From Bradyrhizobium sp. CSA207 (GTDB lineage: Bacteria > Pseudomonadota > Alphaproteobacteria > Rhizobiales > Xanthobacteraceae): a DNA stretch of 64,000 bases. Positions 8,120-16,832 of the stretch are shown in pieces; within the stretch, counting starts at the first letter, position 1, and every line of letters begins with the position of its first letter. The notes beneath the pieces are model-generated. The model did not search any database. It saw only the letters and a program-made list of their open reading frames with translations, and was not told the origin of the DNA. The stretch lies in the NCBI RefSeq assembly GCF_029051685.1, contig NZ_JAACFT010000003.1, positions 1 through 64,000 on the forward strand, in the 5' to 3' direction. The translations under genes were made by a program, and so were the position numbers.

Positions 8120-9238
8120 ATGCAGCGAACCAGAGCCCCCTTCCGCGCCGACGAGGTCGGCAGCCTCCTGCGTCCCGCCAAGATCAAGGAAGCCCGCAGC
8201 CGTCTCGAGAAGGGCGAGATCTCGGCCGACGATCTGCGCAAGATCGAGGACATGGAGATCGAGAAGGTCGTGCACAAGCAGGCCTCGATCGGCCTGAAGC
8301 TTGCGACCGACGGCGAATTCCGCCGTTCCTGGTGGCATTTCGACTTCCTGGCTAAGCTGACCGGCTGCGAGCTGTTTCACCCCGAGACCGGCATCCAGTT
8401 CGCGGGTGTGGAGACGCGTCACGACGCAGTCCGCGTGATCGGTAAGCTCGATTTCCCCGATGATCATCCGATGCTGGATCACTTCCGCTTCCTGAAGAAG
8501 TGTGCCGACCAGGCCCACGTCACCGCCAAGATGACGATCCCCTCGCCGGCGGTGCTGCACTTCCGTGGCGGCCGCAAGGCGATCTCCAAGGACGTCTATC
8601 CGGATCTCAACGCCTTCTACGAGGACCTCGGCAAGACCTATCGGAAAGCCGTCAAGGCCTTCTATGATGCCGGCTGCCGCTATCTCCAGTTCGATGACAC
8701 CGTCTGGGCCTATCTCTGCTCGCAGGATGAGTTGCAGAAGGCGCGCGAGCGCGGCGACAATCCGGAGGGCCTCCAGCAGATCTATGCGCGCATCATCAAC
8801 TACGCGCTGGCCGAGAAGCCTGCCGACATGGTGGTGACGACGCATGTCTGCCGCGGCAACTTCCGTTCGACTTGGATTTCCTCGGGCGGCTACGAGCCGG
8901 TCGCCGAGACCATGCTCGCCGGCACCAATTACGATGGCTACTTCCTTGAATACGATTCCGACCGCGCCGGCGGCTTCGAGCCGCTGCGCTTCCTGCCCAA
9001 GGGCAACAAGGTCGTCGTGGTCGGCGTCATCACGTCGAAGTTCGGCGAACTCGAGAGCAAGGACGCCATCAAGCGCCGCCTGGAAGAAGCCGCCAAATTC
9101 GTCCCGCTGGAGCAGCTCGCGCTCTCCCCGCAATGCGGCTTCGCCTCGACCGAGGAAGGCAACATCCTCTCCGAGGAAGAGCAGTGGGCCAAGCTCAGCC
9201 TCGCGGTGGAGATCGCGAAGGAAGTATGGGGCGGGTAA
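8120..9238 (+). CDS. MetE C-terminal-like cobalamin-independent methyltransferase
   Basis: 372 residues matching only the C-terminal catalytic half of cobalamin-independent methionine synthase. Candidate zinc ligands are the His and Cys of THVCRGN, the Glu of YFLEYD and the Cys of SPQCGF. RADEVGSLLRP at the start and DTVWAYL in the middle are also typical of the YxjG/YxjH-type subgroup. Such proteins lack the N-terminal folate-binding half of MetE, and the methyl donor is usually unknown; some use methylcobalamin, corrinoid proteins or other small donors. It lies 22 nt after livF in the same direction, so its substrate may be what the transporter imports. That is an inference. Homocysteine or a related thiol is the likely acceptor. 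Confidence 0.85.
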   Translation: MQRTRAPFRADEVGSLLRPAKIKEARSRLEKGEISADDLRKIEDMEIEKVVHKQASIGLKLATDGEFRRSWWHFDFLAKLTGCELFHPETGIQFAGVETRHDAVRVIGKLDFPDDHPMLDHFRFLKKCADQAHVTAKMTIPSPAVLHFRGGRKAISKDVYPDLNAFYEDLGKTYRKAVKAFYDAGCRYLQFDDTVWAYLCSQDELQKARERGDNPEGLQQIYARIINYALAEKPADMVVTTHVCRGNFRSTWISSGGYEPVAETMLAGTNYDGYFLEYDSDRAGGFEPLRFLPKGNKVVVVGVITSKFGELESKDAIKRRLEEAAKFVPLEQLALSPQCGFASTEEGNILSEEEQWAKLSLAVEIAKEVWGG

Positions 9239-9249
9239 GCCCTCGCTCG

Positions 9250-9354
9250 CTGTCATTCCCCGCGAAGGCGGGGAATCCAGTACGCCGCCGCTTCTCCGTA
9301 CCTCTCGCTGTCTCTGGAATACTGGATCGCCCGGTCGAGCCGGGCGATGACAGC
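9250..9354. repeat. Palindromic intergenic repeat, family A, copy 1
   Basis: The outer ends are CTGTCAT and ATGACAG. The left end hairpin is TTCCCCGC-GAAG-GCGGGGAA, then ATCCAGTA (9275-9282). After 37 nt comes TACTGGAT (9320-9327), followed by a right hairpin TCGCCCGG/CCGGGCGA. Copies of the same plan lie at 16714-16817 and 59931-60044, with spacing between the inner arms of 38 nt in both. It sits between convergent genes. Confidence 0.85.
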
Positions 9355-9386
9355 TGAGTGTGTGGCGAGCCTTGAGGCCCGCCCCC

Positions 9387-11093
9387 TCAGTTCTCCGCCA
9401 GATAAACCTCGCCCAGCAGCGACGAGTTCGACCACGGCACCTGCTTGCTCTTGGTCGATGAGACCACGTCCGTCCGCACCCGCGTCAGCATCTGCTGCAC
9501 TTCCAGCCCCGGCGTGCCGAGGTGGCGGGAGAGGGCGGCCGAGAACGGTGAGTTGGCGCCTTCGCCGTCGAGCGCGACCTGGCCCGGCGCGGTCGCGAAT
9601 GCGATCAGCGTGCCGGCGCCCAGCGTTGCACCGGCGCCGAGGCTAGTCGGCGCGGCGAGGCCCGATGCGCCCTCGATGCCGCGATTGGCGCCCGTGGATG
9701 CGACCTGATGCGCCATCGGATTGTTGCGGCAGGCATCGAAGATCAGGATGTTGGTGCGGACCTGGTCGTCGAGGCCGGCCATGATCGTGTCCATGTCTAT
9801 CATCGCATCAGTCATGCTCGCGCCCGGCTTGAGCTCGACGTCGACGGGAATGAGATAGTTGCGGCCGTCGACCTGCACGCCATGGCCGGCGTAGTAGATG
9901 ACTGCGACCTGCGCTCGCGCCGCCTCCCGCAAAAAGTCGCGCGTCATCTTCTGCATGGCTGTGCGGTCGAGGTCGACGCCTTCCGACACAGTGAAGCCGA
10001 TGTCGCGCAGGCTCTTGGCAACGGCGCGCGCATCGTTGGGCGGATTGGGCAGCGCCTTGACATGTGCATAGGCGCCGTTGCCGATGACCAGCGCCATCCG
10101 CGTGCCGCGAGCGGCCGGGGCGGGCGAGGGGGCTGACGCTGCGCCGGTCCGCTGCTGCGACGGGGCCACGGTCGGGGTCGGCGCATCGCGCGGGATTGGC
10201 GCGACTGCATCCGTCACCAGCGACAGCCGCACTTTTGCGGTCGCCTGATTGGCCTTGCTGCCGGCATCGGAGGCCACGATCGCCAGCGTCGCCTTGTAGT
10301 CATCCCTCGCGCGGGCGTAGTCGCCCTTGGCCTCATAGGCTAGCGCGCGATGGGTGTAGCCCGCGATCAGCACGCTGTTCGGCGGCGTCATGATGTTGGC
10401 GGGCGGCTTCTCCTTGGCAAGCCGGATCGCCTCGGAGCCATCGGCAATGGCGCGATCGAGATCGCCCCTCGCACGCCAGATCGCAGTGCGGTTGATCAGC
10501 GGCTGCGGCAGCGTCGGATCGAGCCGGATCGCCTGGTTGATGTCGGCGAGGGCGCCGTCGAGATCGCCGAGCGCTGCCTTCGCGATGCCGCGGTTCTGGA
10601 ACGAGAATGCCGATTTCGGCTCCAGCTTGATCGTGGCGTCGTAATCGGCGATCGCCTTGGCGTAATCGCCCTTGCCGCGCCAGGCATTGCCGCGGTTGTG
10701 GAAGATGGTGCTATCAGGCGGACCGAGCTTTAGCGCATCGTCGAAATCCGCGATCGCGATGTCGTGCTCGCCCCTGTCGTAGTAGGCCGAGCCGCGCAGA
10801 TTGTAGGCCGCCTGGCTCGGCTGGAGCCGGATCGCCTCGGTGGCGTCAGCGACGGCTTTTGCGTAATCGCCTTTCTTGTTCCAGCCGACTGCCCGCCAGA
10901 AATAGACAGTCGCGAGCTGCTCGCCCTTGAAGACCTTCAGCGCGATGATCTTGGTGCAGGCATCGATCATCTGGTCGGTCGGCGTGGTGTCGGTGGTGCA
11001 GAGTGGCCCGAGCTGACTGCGCGCCTGCGCGAATGCGGGCGCAGACCACAGGGTTGCCAAGAGAAGGGAGAGCGCGACGAGCAGGCGGCGCAT
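9387..11093 (-). CDS. Exported TPR protein with caspase-like (C14) peptidase domain
   Basis: 568 residues. A signal peptide ends at PAFA (about residue 22). Residues 55-290 are tetratricopeptide repeats (units such as GDYAKAVADATEAIRLQP and GEHDIAIADFDDALKL). A Pro/Ala/Ser-rich linker (about 295-330) leads to a caspase-fold domain from RMALVIGNGAY onward. The catalytic dyad is visible: His404 in YYAGHG and Cys455 in FDACRNN. Proteins of this kind (prokaryotic caspase homologues) cleave after Arg/Lys or Asp; physiological targets are mostly unknown. The signal peptide places it in the periplasm. It lies 98 nt downstream of another TPR protease gene in the same direction. The TPR arm probably selects partners or substrates. 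Confidence 0.88.
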   Translation of the reverse strand: MRRLLVALSLLLATLWSAPAFAQARSQLGPLCTTDTTPTDQMIDACTKIIALKVFKGEQLATVYFWRAVGWNKKGDYAKAVADATEAIRLQPSQAAYNLRGSAYYDRGEHDIAIADFDDALKLGPPDSTIFHNRGNAWRGKGDYAKAIADYDATIKLEPKSAFSFQNRGIAKAALGDLDGALADINQAIRLDPTLPQPLINRTAIWRARGDLDRAIADGSEAIRLAKEKPPANIMTPPNSVLIAGYTHRALAYEAKGDYARARDDYKATLAIVASDAGSKANQATAKVRLSLVTDAVAPIPRDAPTPTVAPSQQRTGAASAPSPAPAARGTRMALVIGNGAYAHVKALPNPPNDARAVAKSLRDIGFTVSEGVDLDRTAMQKMTRDFLREAARAQVAVIYYAGHGVQVDGRNYLIPVDVELKPGASMTDAMIDMDTIMAGLDDQVRTNILIFDACRNNPMAHQVASTGANRGIEGASGLAAPTSLGAGATLGAGTLIAFATAPGQVALDGEGANSPFSAALSRHLGTPGLEVQQMLTRVRTDVVSSTKSKQVPWSNSSLLGEVYLAEN

Positions 11094-11191
11094 GGGGCCT
11101 CGGATGCTGACGATACAACAGAAGGAGGACGTGACCCTTTTGTCGGTCCCAGGGGATCGTCGGTTCAGATCCTGCGGTTGTTGGGGCAGGC

Positions 11192-12280
11192 TTACTTCTT
11201 CGGTTGGCGGGTGCGGACCTCGATGAAGCCCCCGGCCATTTGAACTTCGAACCGTGACAGGAAGCTCATGCCGAGCAGGCCATCGACGCCGGCGCCGTAA
11301 CTCTTGTCATCCGTGGTCTGGATCGCCACGGGCACGTTGATTGCTTCCAGCTTGCCGAGAGCAACTTTGTCGGCCCTGGATAGCTTCGCCTTGCTCTGGC
11401 CGTTGGCCGTCATGAGCGTGATCTCACTCGTGCCGGCTTCGGAGATTTTGGCGCGGCTGGCAAGAGCGGCCTTCACGGACACATAGCTCGCGCCGGTATC
11501 GAGGATGAACAGTCCGGAGACGCCGTTGATCGCAGCTTTCACCGTGATCACGTTCTTCTGCCCGCGTAGGGGGAAGCTTTCTTTGCGGAATCCTGTCGAT
11601 TCGACGCAATGGCCCTGGCTTTCGTAGTCAGCGATGATCTTCCGCGTCTGGCTGGTGTCGCGGGTGGCCGGATCGAGCGCAACCCACAGATTTATCGGCG
11701 CTGTGGCCTCGCAGAACTGTTTGAGGGCGGCATAGGCGCCTGCCATGCGCAGGAAGACACGGCTCGAGATCGATTTCTTGTCCGCGCCATAGAGCTCGAT
11801 GGCATCGGAATAATCGGCCAGCGCACGGTGATAGTCTTTCAGGCCTTCAAGCGCGACGCCACGCAAGTAATGCGCGTCGTGATTGGTTGGTGCGCGCCGC
11901 ATGAACTCGTCGGCGACCTCCACGGCTCTGGGATAGTCCGTGAGCTTGAGATAGATGTCGATCGAGCGGTGCAGCGCGGTGATCGGCGCGCCACAATTCA
12001 TGACGAACTTGTAGAGCCCGTCAGCGGCCTGTCGCCGGTAGCCGAGCTTGTCCAGCATGAGCGCGAGATCGTTGATGCTTTTCTGGTCGCACGGCTCGCG
12101 CTTCAGCTCTTCCAGGCGCAGCCAGACAAATGGGTCGCGCGCGGCTGCGACGGGCAGGACGCCGATCCTCTCATAGACTGATGCGAATAATTCGTCGGGA
12201 TTCTCGTCCAGATAACCTGCGCGTGCGCCGCCCGATAATGCCGCCAGAAGACAAGCGACGAGCCAAAACAATCTGAACAT
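11192..12280 (-). CDS. Exported TPR protein with retropepsin-like aspartic protease domain
   Basis: 362 residues. The signal peptide ends near SGGARA (residue 21). The middle (about 80-215) is TPR-like (for example DYHRALADYSDAIELYG). The C-terminal part from about 240 is a clan AA retropepsin-like fold: FILDTGASYVSV holds the catalytic Asp261 of the DTG motif, ITLMTANG supplies the flap region, and GVDGLLGMSFLSRF is the usual hydrophobic-hydrophobic-Gly end block. One DTG per chain means it would work as a dimer. The start at 12280 puts the signal peptide at the N-terminus; the frame is open 21 codons further without sense. It is followed in the same direction by the caspase-like gene, probably as one transcript. 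Confidence 0.85.
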   Translation of the reverse strand: MFRLFWLVACLLAALSGGARAGYLDENPDELFASVYERIGVLPVAAARDPFVWLRLEELKREPCDQKSINDLALMLDKLGYRRQAADGLYKFVMNCGAPITALHRSIDIYLKLTDYPRAVEVADEFMRRAPTNHDAHYLRGVALEGLKDYHRALADYSDAIELYGADKKSISSRVFLRMAGAYAALKQFCEATAPINLWVALDPATRDTSQTRKIIADYESQGHCVESTGFRKESFPLRGQKNVITVKAAINGVSGLFILDTGASYVSVKAALASRAKISEAGTSEITLMTANGQSKAKLSRADKVALGKLEAINVPVAIQTTDDKSYGAGVDGLLGMSFLSRFEVQMAGGFIEVRTRQPKK

Positions 12281-12411
12281 ACCCTGCCCCGAACATCCCC
12301 GTTCGCAATGTATACCGGTAAGTGTAGGCACAGCCAAACGCACGATGGGGGTGTCCGCAGAGAGCCTGGTGGGCCTATCGACGAGGGAGTGGAGCAGCTC
12401 CTGAGGTATTT

Positions 12412-12462
12412 CCTTAGTGGGCAGAATTTGCTAAGGGGAGGTCCCCCAACTCTTCTGCCCAC
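12412..12462 (+). promoter_or_regulatory. Structured leader with a possible pseudoknot
   Basis: A perfect 10-bp stem GTGGGCAGAA (12417-12426) / TTCTGCCCAC (12453-12462) ends 13 nt before the ATG at 12476. CCTTAG (12412-12417) just before the stem is complementary to CTAAGG (12431-12436) inside its loop, which would make an H-type pseudoknot, sharing one G with the stem. The only Shine-Dalgarno-like run (AAGGGGAGG, 12433-12441) is in that loop, and GGGG/CCCC inside the loop offers a competing small hairpin. It could be an RNA switch, or at DNA level an operator for the HTH protein encoded next. Confidence 0.45.
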
Positions 12463-12475
12463 CGCAATCCCACTG

Positions 12476-13831
12476 ATGAAAAACGACGAAATCCTCAGCC
12501 AAATCACCGAGTTCTGCCGCAAGGCGGACATGGCGGAATCGACGTTTGGCCGGCGTGCGGTGAACGATGGGAAGCTGGTGCAGCGCCTGCGCGAGGGCAA
12601 GCGCATCACCATCGACACGCTGGACCGGATCCAGGCCTATATGGCGGCGTCGATGACCGGCGGCCTGCCGCCGCCGCGGGGACTGCAGGTGCCCCCGGAA
12701 AAGCGCGATCCGCGCGGCAATTTCCGCTTCTTCGAGAACCGGCAGAAGTACCTGCTGTTCGTCCACACCTGCAGCGAGAAGCGGGTGGTCGCCGATCGCG
12801 TGGCGCTCGAGCTTGCCACCATCCATCCGCGGCCACCGGCGCTGCGCATGTTCGACGCGGGTGTCGGTGACGGCACGGTGCTGGCGCGGGTGCTGCGCGC
12901 AACGCACCAGCGCTTTCCGCACATGCCGTTCTATGTGGCCGGCAAGGAGCTCAGTCTCGAGGACCTGCGCCTGACGCTGGAGAAGGTGCCGGATCGCATT
13001 TTCGAGCATCCGGCGTCGGTGTTCGTCTTCACCAACATGTTCTATTCGGAGGCGCCCTGGCTGACGCCGGCATCGCCTGCGGCAGCTGCTGCCACCGTCT
13101 GGCACGAAGTCCCGCTCCGGGGTGCATCATCGGGAGAGTTCGAGCAGCAGATCGTCGAGCTGAGGCCGTTCCTGGAGCAGAACTGGCGCGCCGCGATCAG
13201 CCCGCGCACGGCCATGCCGTTGTACGAGCGGCCCGTCGTCCTCGTGCTCTATCGCGAGGACCACAGGTTCCTGCTGGATTCGACCATTCCGCGGCCGGGC
13301 CAGACCGAAGCCAATTTCGACCTCATTATCGCATCCCAGCCCTACCGTGCCCTGTCCTCGGTCAATTTTCGGGCAAAGCGGATCATTGCGCCGCTGGCGC
13401 GGGCGCTTCGGCCCGGCGGGCGGCTGATCGGAATCCACTCCCACGGCCAGGATCCGGGCATGGAAATGATCCAGGCGATCTGGCCTGGAGAAAATCCTTT
13501 CTCGGTGAGCCGCCATGAGCTATTGCGCGCGGTGAAGTACGAGCTTGGATCGTTGGGCCGCGACTTAAATTTTAATGCTTATGCGGACAACCGTTCGATC
13601 TTCAGGTATGATATGGAAGCTCTGCCCAACGAGGTGACGGGTACCATCGGAACCTCGACGGCCTTTGCAGCGTGGAATGCGGCGGTGTATGTCGCTCAGA
13701 TTGAGGACGACCGATTGACAGAAATGACTCAGAACGGCCGCACTCTGGACGCCGCCAGGGACGTGCTGCGGAAGTATAACGGGCTCTGGTTTCTCGACGA
13801 ATCCTACGTCATCTCGCGCCGGCGCGATTGA
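12476..13831 (+). CDS. HTH / SAM-dependent methyltransferase fusion protein
   Basis: 451 residues. Residues 1-55 form a small helix-turn-helix-like module of a type common in Rhizobiales (MAESTFGRRAVNDGKLVQRLREGKR, read here as two helices). From about 115 it is a class I methyltransferase: motif I MFDAGVGDGTVL, an acidic KELSLEDLR segment, IIASQPYRAL as motif IV-like and ARALRPGGRLIGIHSHG as post-IV. The substrate is unknown. It precedes metK and ahcY in the same direction (61 nt to metK), so SAM supply and SAH removal are encoded next to a SAM user. The ATG at 12476 has no good ribosome site of its own. The frame is open upstream to 12308 but crosses the structured leader, so I take it as non-coding there. 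Confidence 0.75.
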   Translation: MKNDEILSQITEFCRKADMAESTFGRRAVNDGKLVQRLREGKRITIDTLDRIQAYMAASMTGGLPPPRGLQVPPEKRDPRGNFRFFENRQKYLLFVHTCSEKRVVADRVALELATIHPRPPALRMFDAGVGDGTVLARVLRATHQRFPHMPFYVAGKELSLEDLRLTLEKVPDRIFEHPASVFVFTNMFYSEAPWLTPASPAAAAATVWHEVPLRGASSGEFEQQIVELRPFLEQNWRAAISPRTAMPLYERPVVLVLYREDHRFLLDSTIPRPGQTEANFDLIIASQPYRALSSVNFRAKRIIAPLARALRPGGRLIGIHSHGQDPGMEMIQAIWPGENPFSVSRHELLRAVKYELGSLGRDLNFNAYADNRSIFRYDMEALPNEVTGTIGTSTAFAAWNAAVYVAQIEDDRLTEMTQNGRTLDAARDVLRKYNGLWFLDESYVISRRRD

Positions 13832-13892
13832 CATCATCCGAAGGTAAACATCGCAAACGACCGCCGGCTAGCGGCGGGACAGGGGGTTACTG

Positions 13893-15089
<1,197 letters not shown>

Positions 15090-15097
15090 TCACCTAT

Positions 15098-15185
15098 GTC
15101 ATTCCGGGGCGCCGCGGCAGCGGCGAACCCGGAATCTCGGACTTCTGGATTCGGGGTTCGCTCCTTTGCGGACGCCCGGAATGAC
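15098..15185. repeat. Palindromic intergenic repeat, family B
   Basis: Perfect 11-bp terminal inverted repeat GTCATTCCGGG (15098-15108) / CCCGGAATGAC (15175-15185), with an inner imperfect pair CGAACCCGGAATCTC / GATTCGGGGTTCG. It fills most of the metK-ahcY gap and would fold into one long hairpin if transcribed. It ends 24 nt before the ahcY start. Confidence 0.8.
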
Positions 15186-15209
15186 CAGCTAAACAAATAG
15201 GAACCTCTC

Positions 15210-16631
15210 ATGAACGCGAAGCCCGGCTTCACCGATTACATCGTCAAGGACATTTCGCTCGCCGATTTCGGCCGCAAGGAGCTCTCGCTCGCCGAGACCG
15301 AGATGCCGGGCCTGATGGCGACCCGCGAGGAATACGGCCCCAAACAACCTTTGAAGGGCGCGCGTATCGCCGGCTCGCTGCACATGACGATCCAGACCGG
15401 AGTGCTGATCGAGACGCTGGCAGCGCTCGGCGCCGACATTCGCTGGGTCTCCTGCAACATCTATTCGACCCAGGACCACGCCGCGGCGGCAATCGCAGCC
15501 GCCGGCATTCCGGTGTTCGCCGTCAAGGGTGAGAGCCTTACCGAATACTGGGACTACACCGCCAAGCTGTTCGACTGGCACGGCGGCGGTTACCCGAACA
15601 TGATCCTGGATGACGGCGGCGACGCCACCATGTACGTCCATCTTGGTCTGCGCGCCGAGAACGGCGACACCAAGTTCCTGGACAAGCCGGGTTCGGAAGA
15701 AGAGGAGGTCTTCTTCGCGCTTCTGAAGAAGCAGCTCAAGGAAAAGCCGAAGGGCTACTTCGCCGAGATCGCCAAGAGCATCAAGGGCGTTTCTGAAGAG
15801 ACCACCACGGGCGTGCATCGTCTCTATGACATGCAGAAGGCCGGCACGCTGCTGTGGCCGGCCATCAACGTCAACGACAGCGTCACCAAGTCGAAGTTCG
15901 ACAACCTCTATGGCTGCCGTGAATCGCTGGTCGACGGCATCCGCCGCGGCACCGACGTGATGATGTCCGGCAAGGTCGCGATGGTCGCGGGCTTCGGCGA
16001 CGTCGGCAAGGGCTCGGCCGCCTCGCTGCGTCAGGCCGGCTGCCGCGTCATGGTCTCCGAAATCGATCCGATCTGCGCGCTGCAGGCGGCGATGGAAGGC
16101 TACGAAGTCGTGACCATGGAAGACGCCGCCCCGCGCGCCGACATCTTCGTCACCGCCACCGGCAACAAGGACATCATCACCATCGAGCATATGCGTGCGA
16201 TGAAGGATCGCGCCATCGTCTGCAACATCGGTCACTTCGACAACGAGATCCAGATCGCGGGTCTGCGTAACCTGAAGTGGACCAACATCAAGCCGCAGGT
16301 CGACGAGATCGAATTCCCCGACAAGCACCGCATCATCATGCTGTCGGAAGGCCGCCTCGTGAACCTCGGCAATGCGATGGGCCATCCGTCCTTCGTGATG
16401 TCGGCGTCCTTCACCAACCAGACGCTGGCGCAGATCGAGCTTTTCGCCAACAACAAGGACGGCAAGTACAAGAAGGAAGTCTATGTGCTGCCGAAGTCGC
16501 TGGACGAGAAGGTCGCGCGCCTGCATCTTGCCAAGATCGGCGTCAAGCTGACAGAACTGCGCAAGGACCAGGCCGACTACATCGGCGTCAAGCCGGAAGG
16601 TCCGTACAAGAGCGACCACTACCGGTACTGA
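15210..16631 (+). CDS. ahcY: S-adenosylhomocysteine hydrolase
   Basis: 473 residues, the longer form with the roughly 40-residue insert seen in many bacteria. The NAD-binding site is [12 protein letters not shown] (about residue 257), and [13 protein letters not shown] and GHFDNEIQ are family blocks; the C-terminus PYKSDHYRY is typical, with the Lys/Tyr pair that reaches the NAD of the partner subunit. It splits SAH to adenosine and homocysteine, removing the product inhibitor of methyltransferases. The order methyltransferase-metK-ahcY makes a compact methyl-cycle group. Its ATG is preceded by GGAACC. Confidence 0.97.
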   Translation: MNAKPGFTDYIVKDISLADFGRKELSLAETEMPGLMATREEYGPKQPLKGARIAGSLHMTIQTGVLIETLAALGADIRWVSCNIYSTQDHAAAAIAAAGIPVFAVKGESLTEYWDYTAKLFDWHGGGYPNMILDDGGDATMYVHLGLRAENGDTKFLDKPGSEEEEVFFALLKKQLKEKPKGYFAEIAKSIKGVSEETTTGVHRLYDMQKAGTLLWPAINVNDSVTKSKFDNLYGCRESLVDGIRRGTDVMMSGKVAMVAGFGDVGKGSAASLRQAGCRVMVSEIDPICALQAAMEGYEVVTMEDAAPRADIFVTATGNKDIITIEHMRAMKDRAIVCNIGHFDNEIQIAGLRNLKWTNIKPQVDEIEFPDKHRIIMLSEGRLVNLGNAMGHPSFVMSASFTNQTLAQIELFANNKDGKYKKEVYVLPKSLDEKVARLHLAKIGVKLTELRKDQADYIGVKPEGPYKSDHYRY

Positions 16632-16713
16632 TCGTTCCGGGCTCAGCGCAGTCTGCAGTCATTGTGACGCTTCGGCTCGCAGTGAGATTGACAGAGCTTG
16701 GCCACAACCTCCA

Positions 16714-16817
16714 CTGTCATCGCCCGGCTTGACCGGGCGATCCAGTACGCCGCGGCAGACGTGATAAGTAGCGTCGTCTCTGGAATACTGGATGCCCTGG
16801 TCAAGCCGGGGCATGAC
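16714..16817. repeat. Palindromic intergenic repeat, family A, copy 2
   Basis: Left hairpin CGCCCGG-CTTGA-CCGGGCG, then ATCCAGTA (16740-16747), 38 nt, TACTGGAT (16786-16793) and a right hairpin ATGCCCTGG/CCGGGGCAT with one mismatch. It ends 16 nt before the monooxygenase ATG, so it would be in that gene's 5' leader. Confidence 0.85.
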
Positions 16818-16832
16818 GACGGTGGAAGATCG

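Noticed and set aside
7379..9256. A 625-codon minus-strand frame opposite livF and the MetE-like gene
   Set aside because: Shadow frame; no family resemblance and the plus strand genes are certain.
13832..13892. A SAM or SAM/SAH riboswitch directly before metK
   Set aside because: Only a small CCGCCG/CGGCGG hairpin is present in 61 nt; the sequence does not fit the SAM-II or SAM/SAH consensus as I know them.
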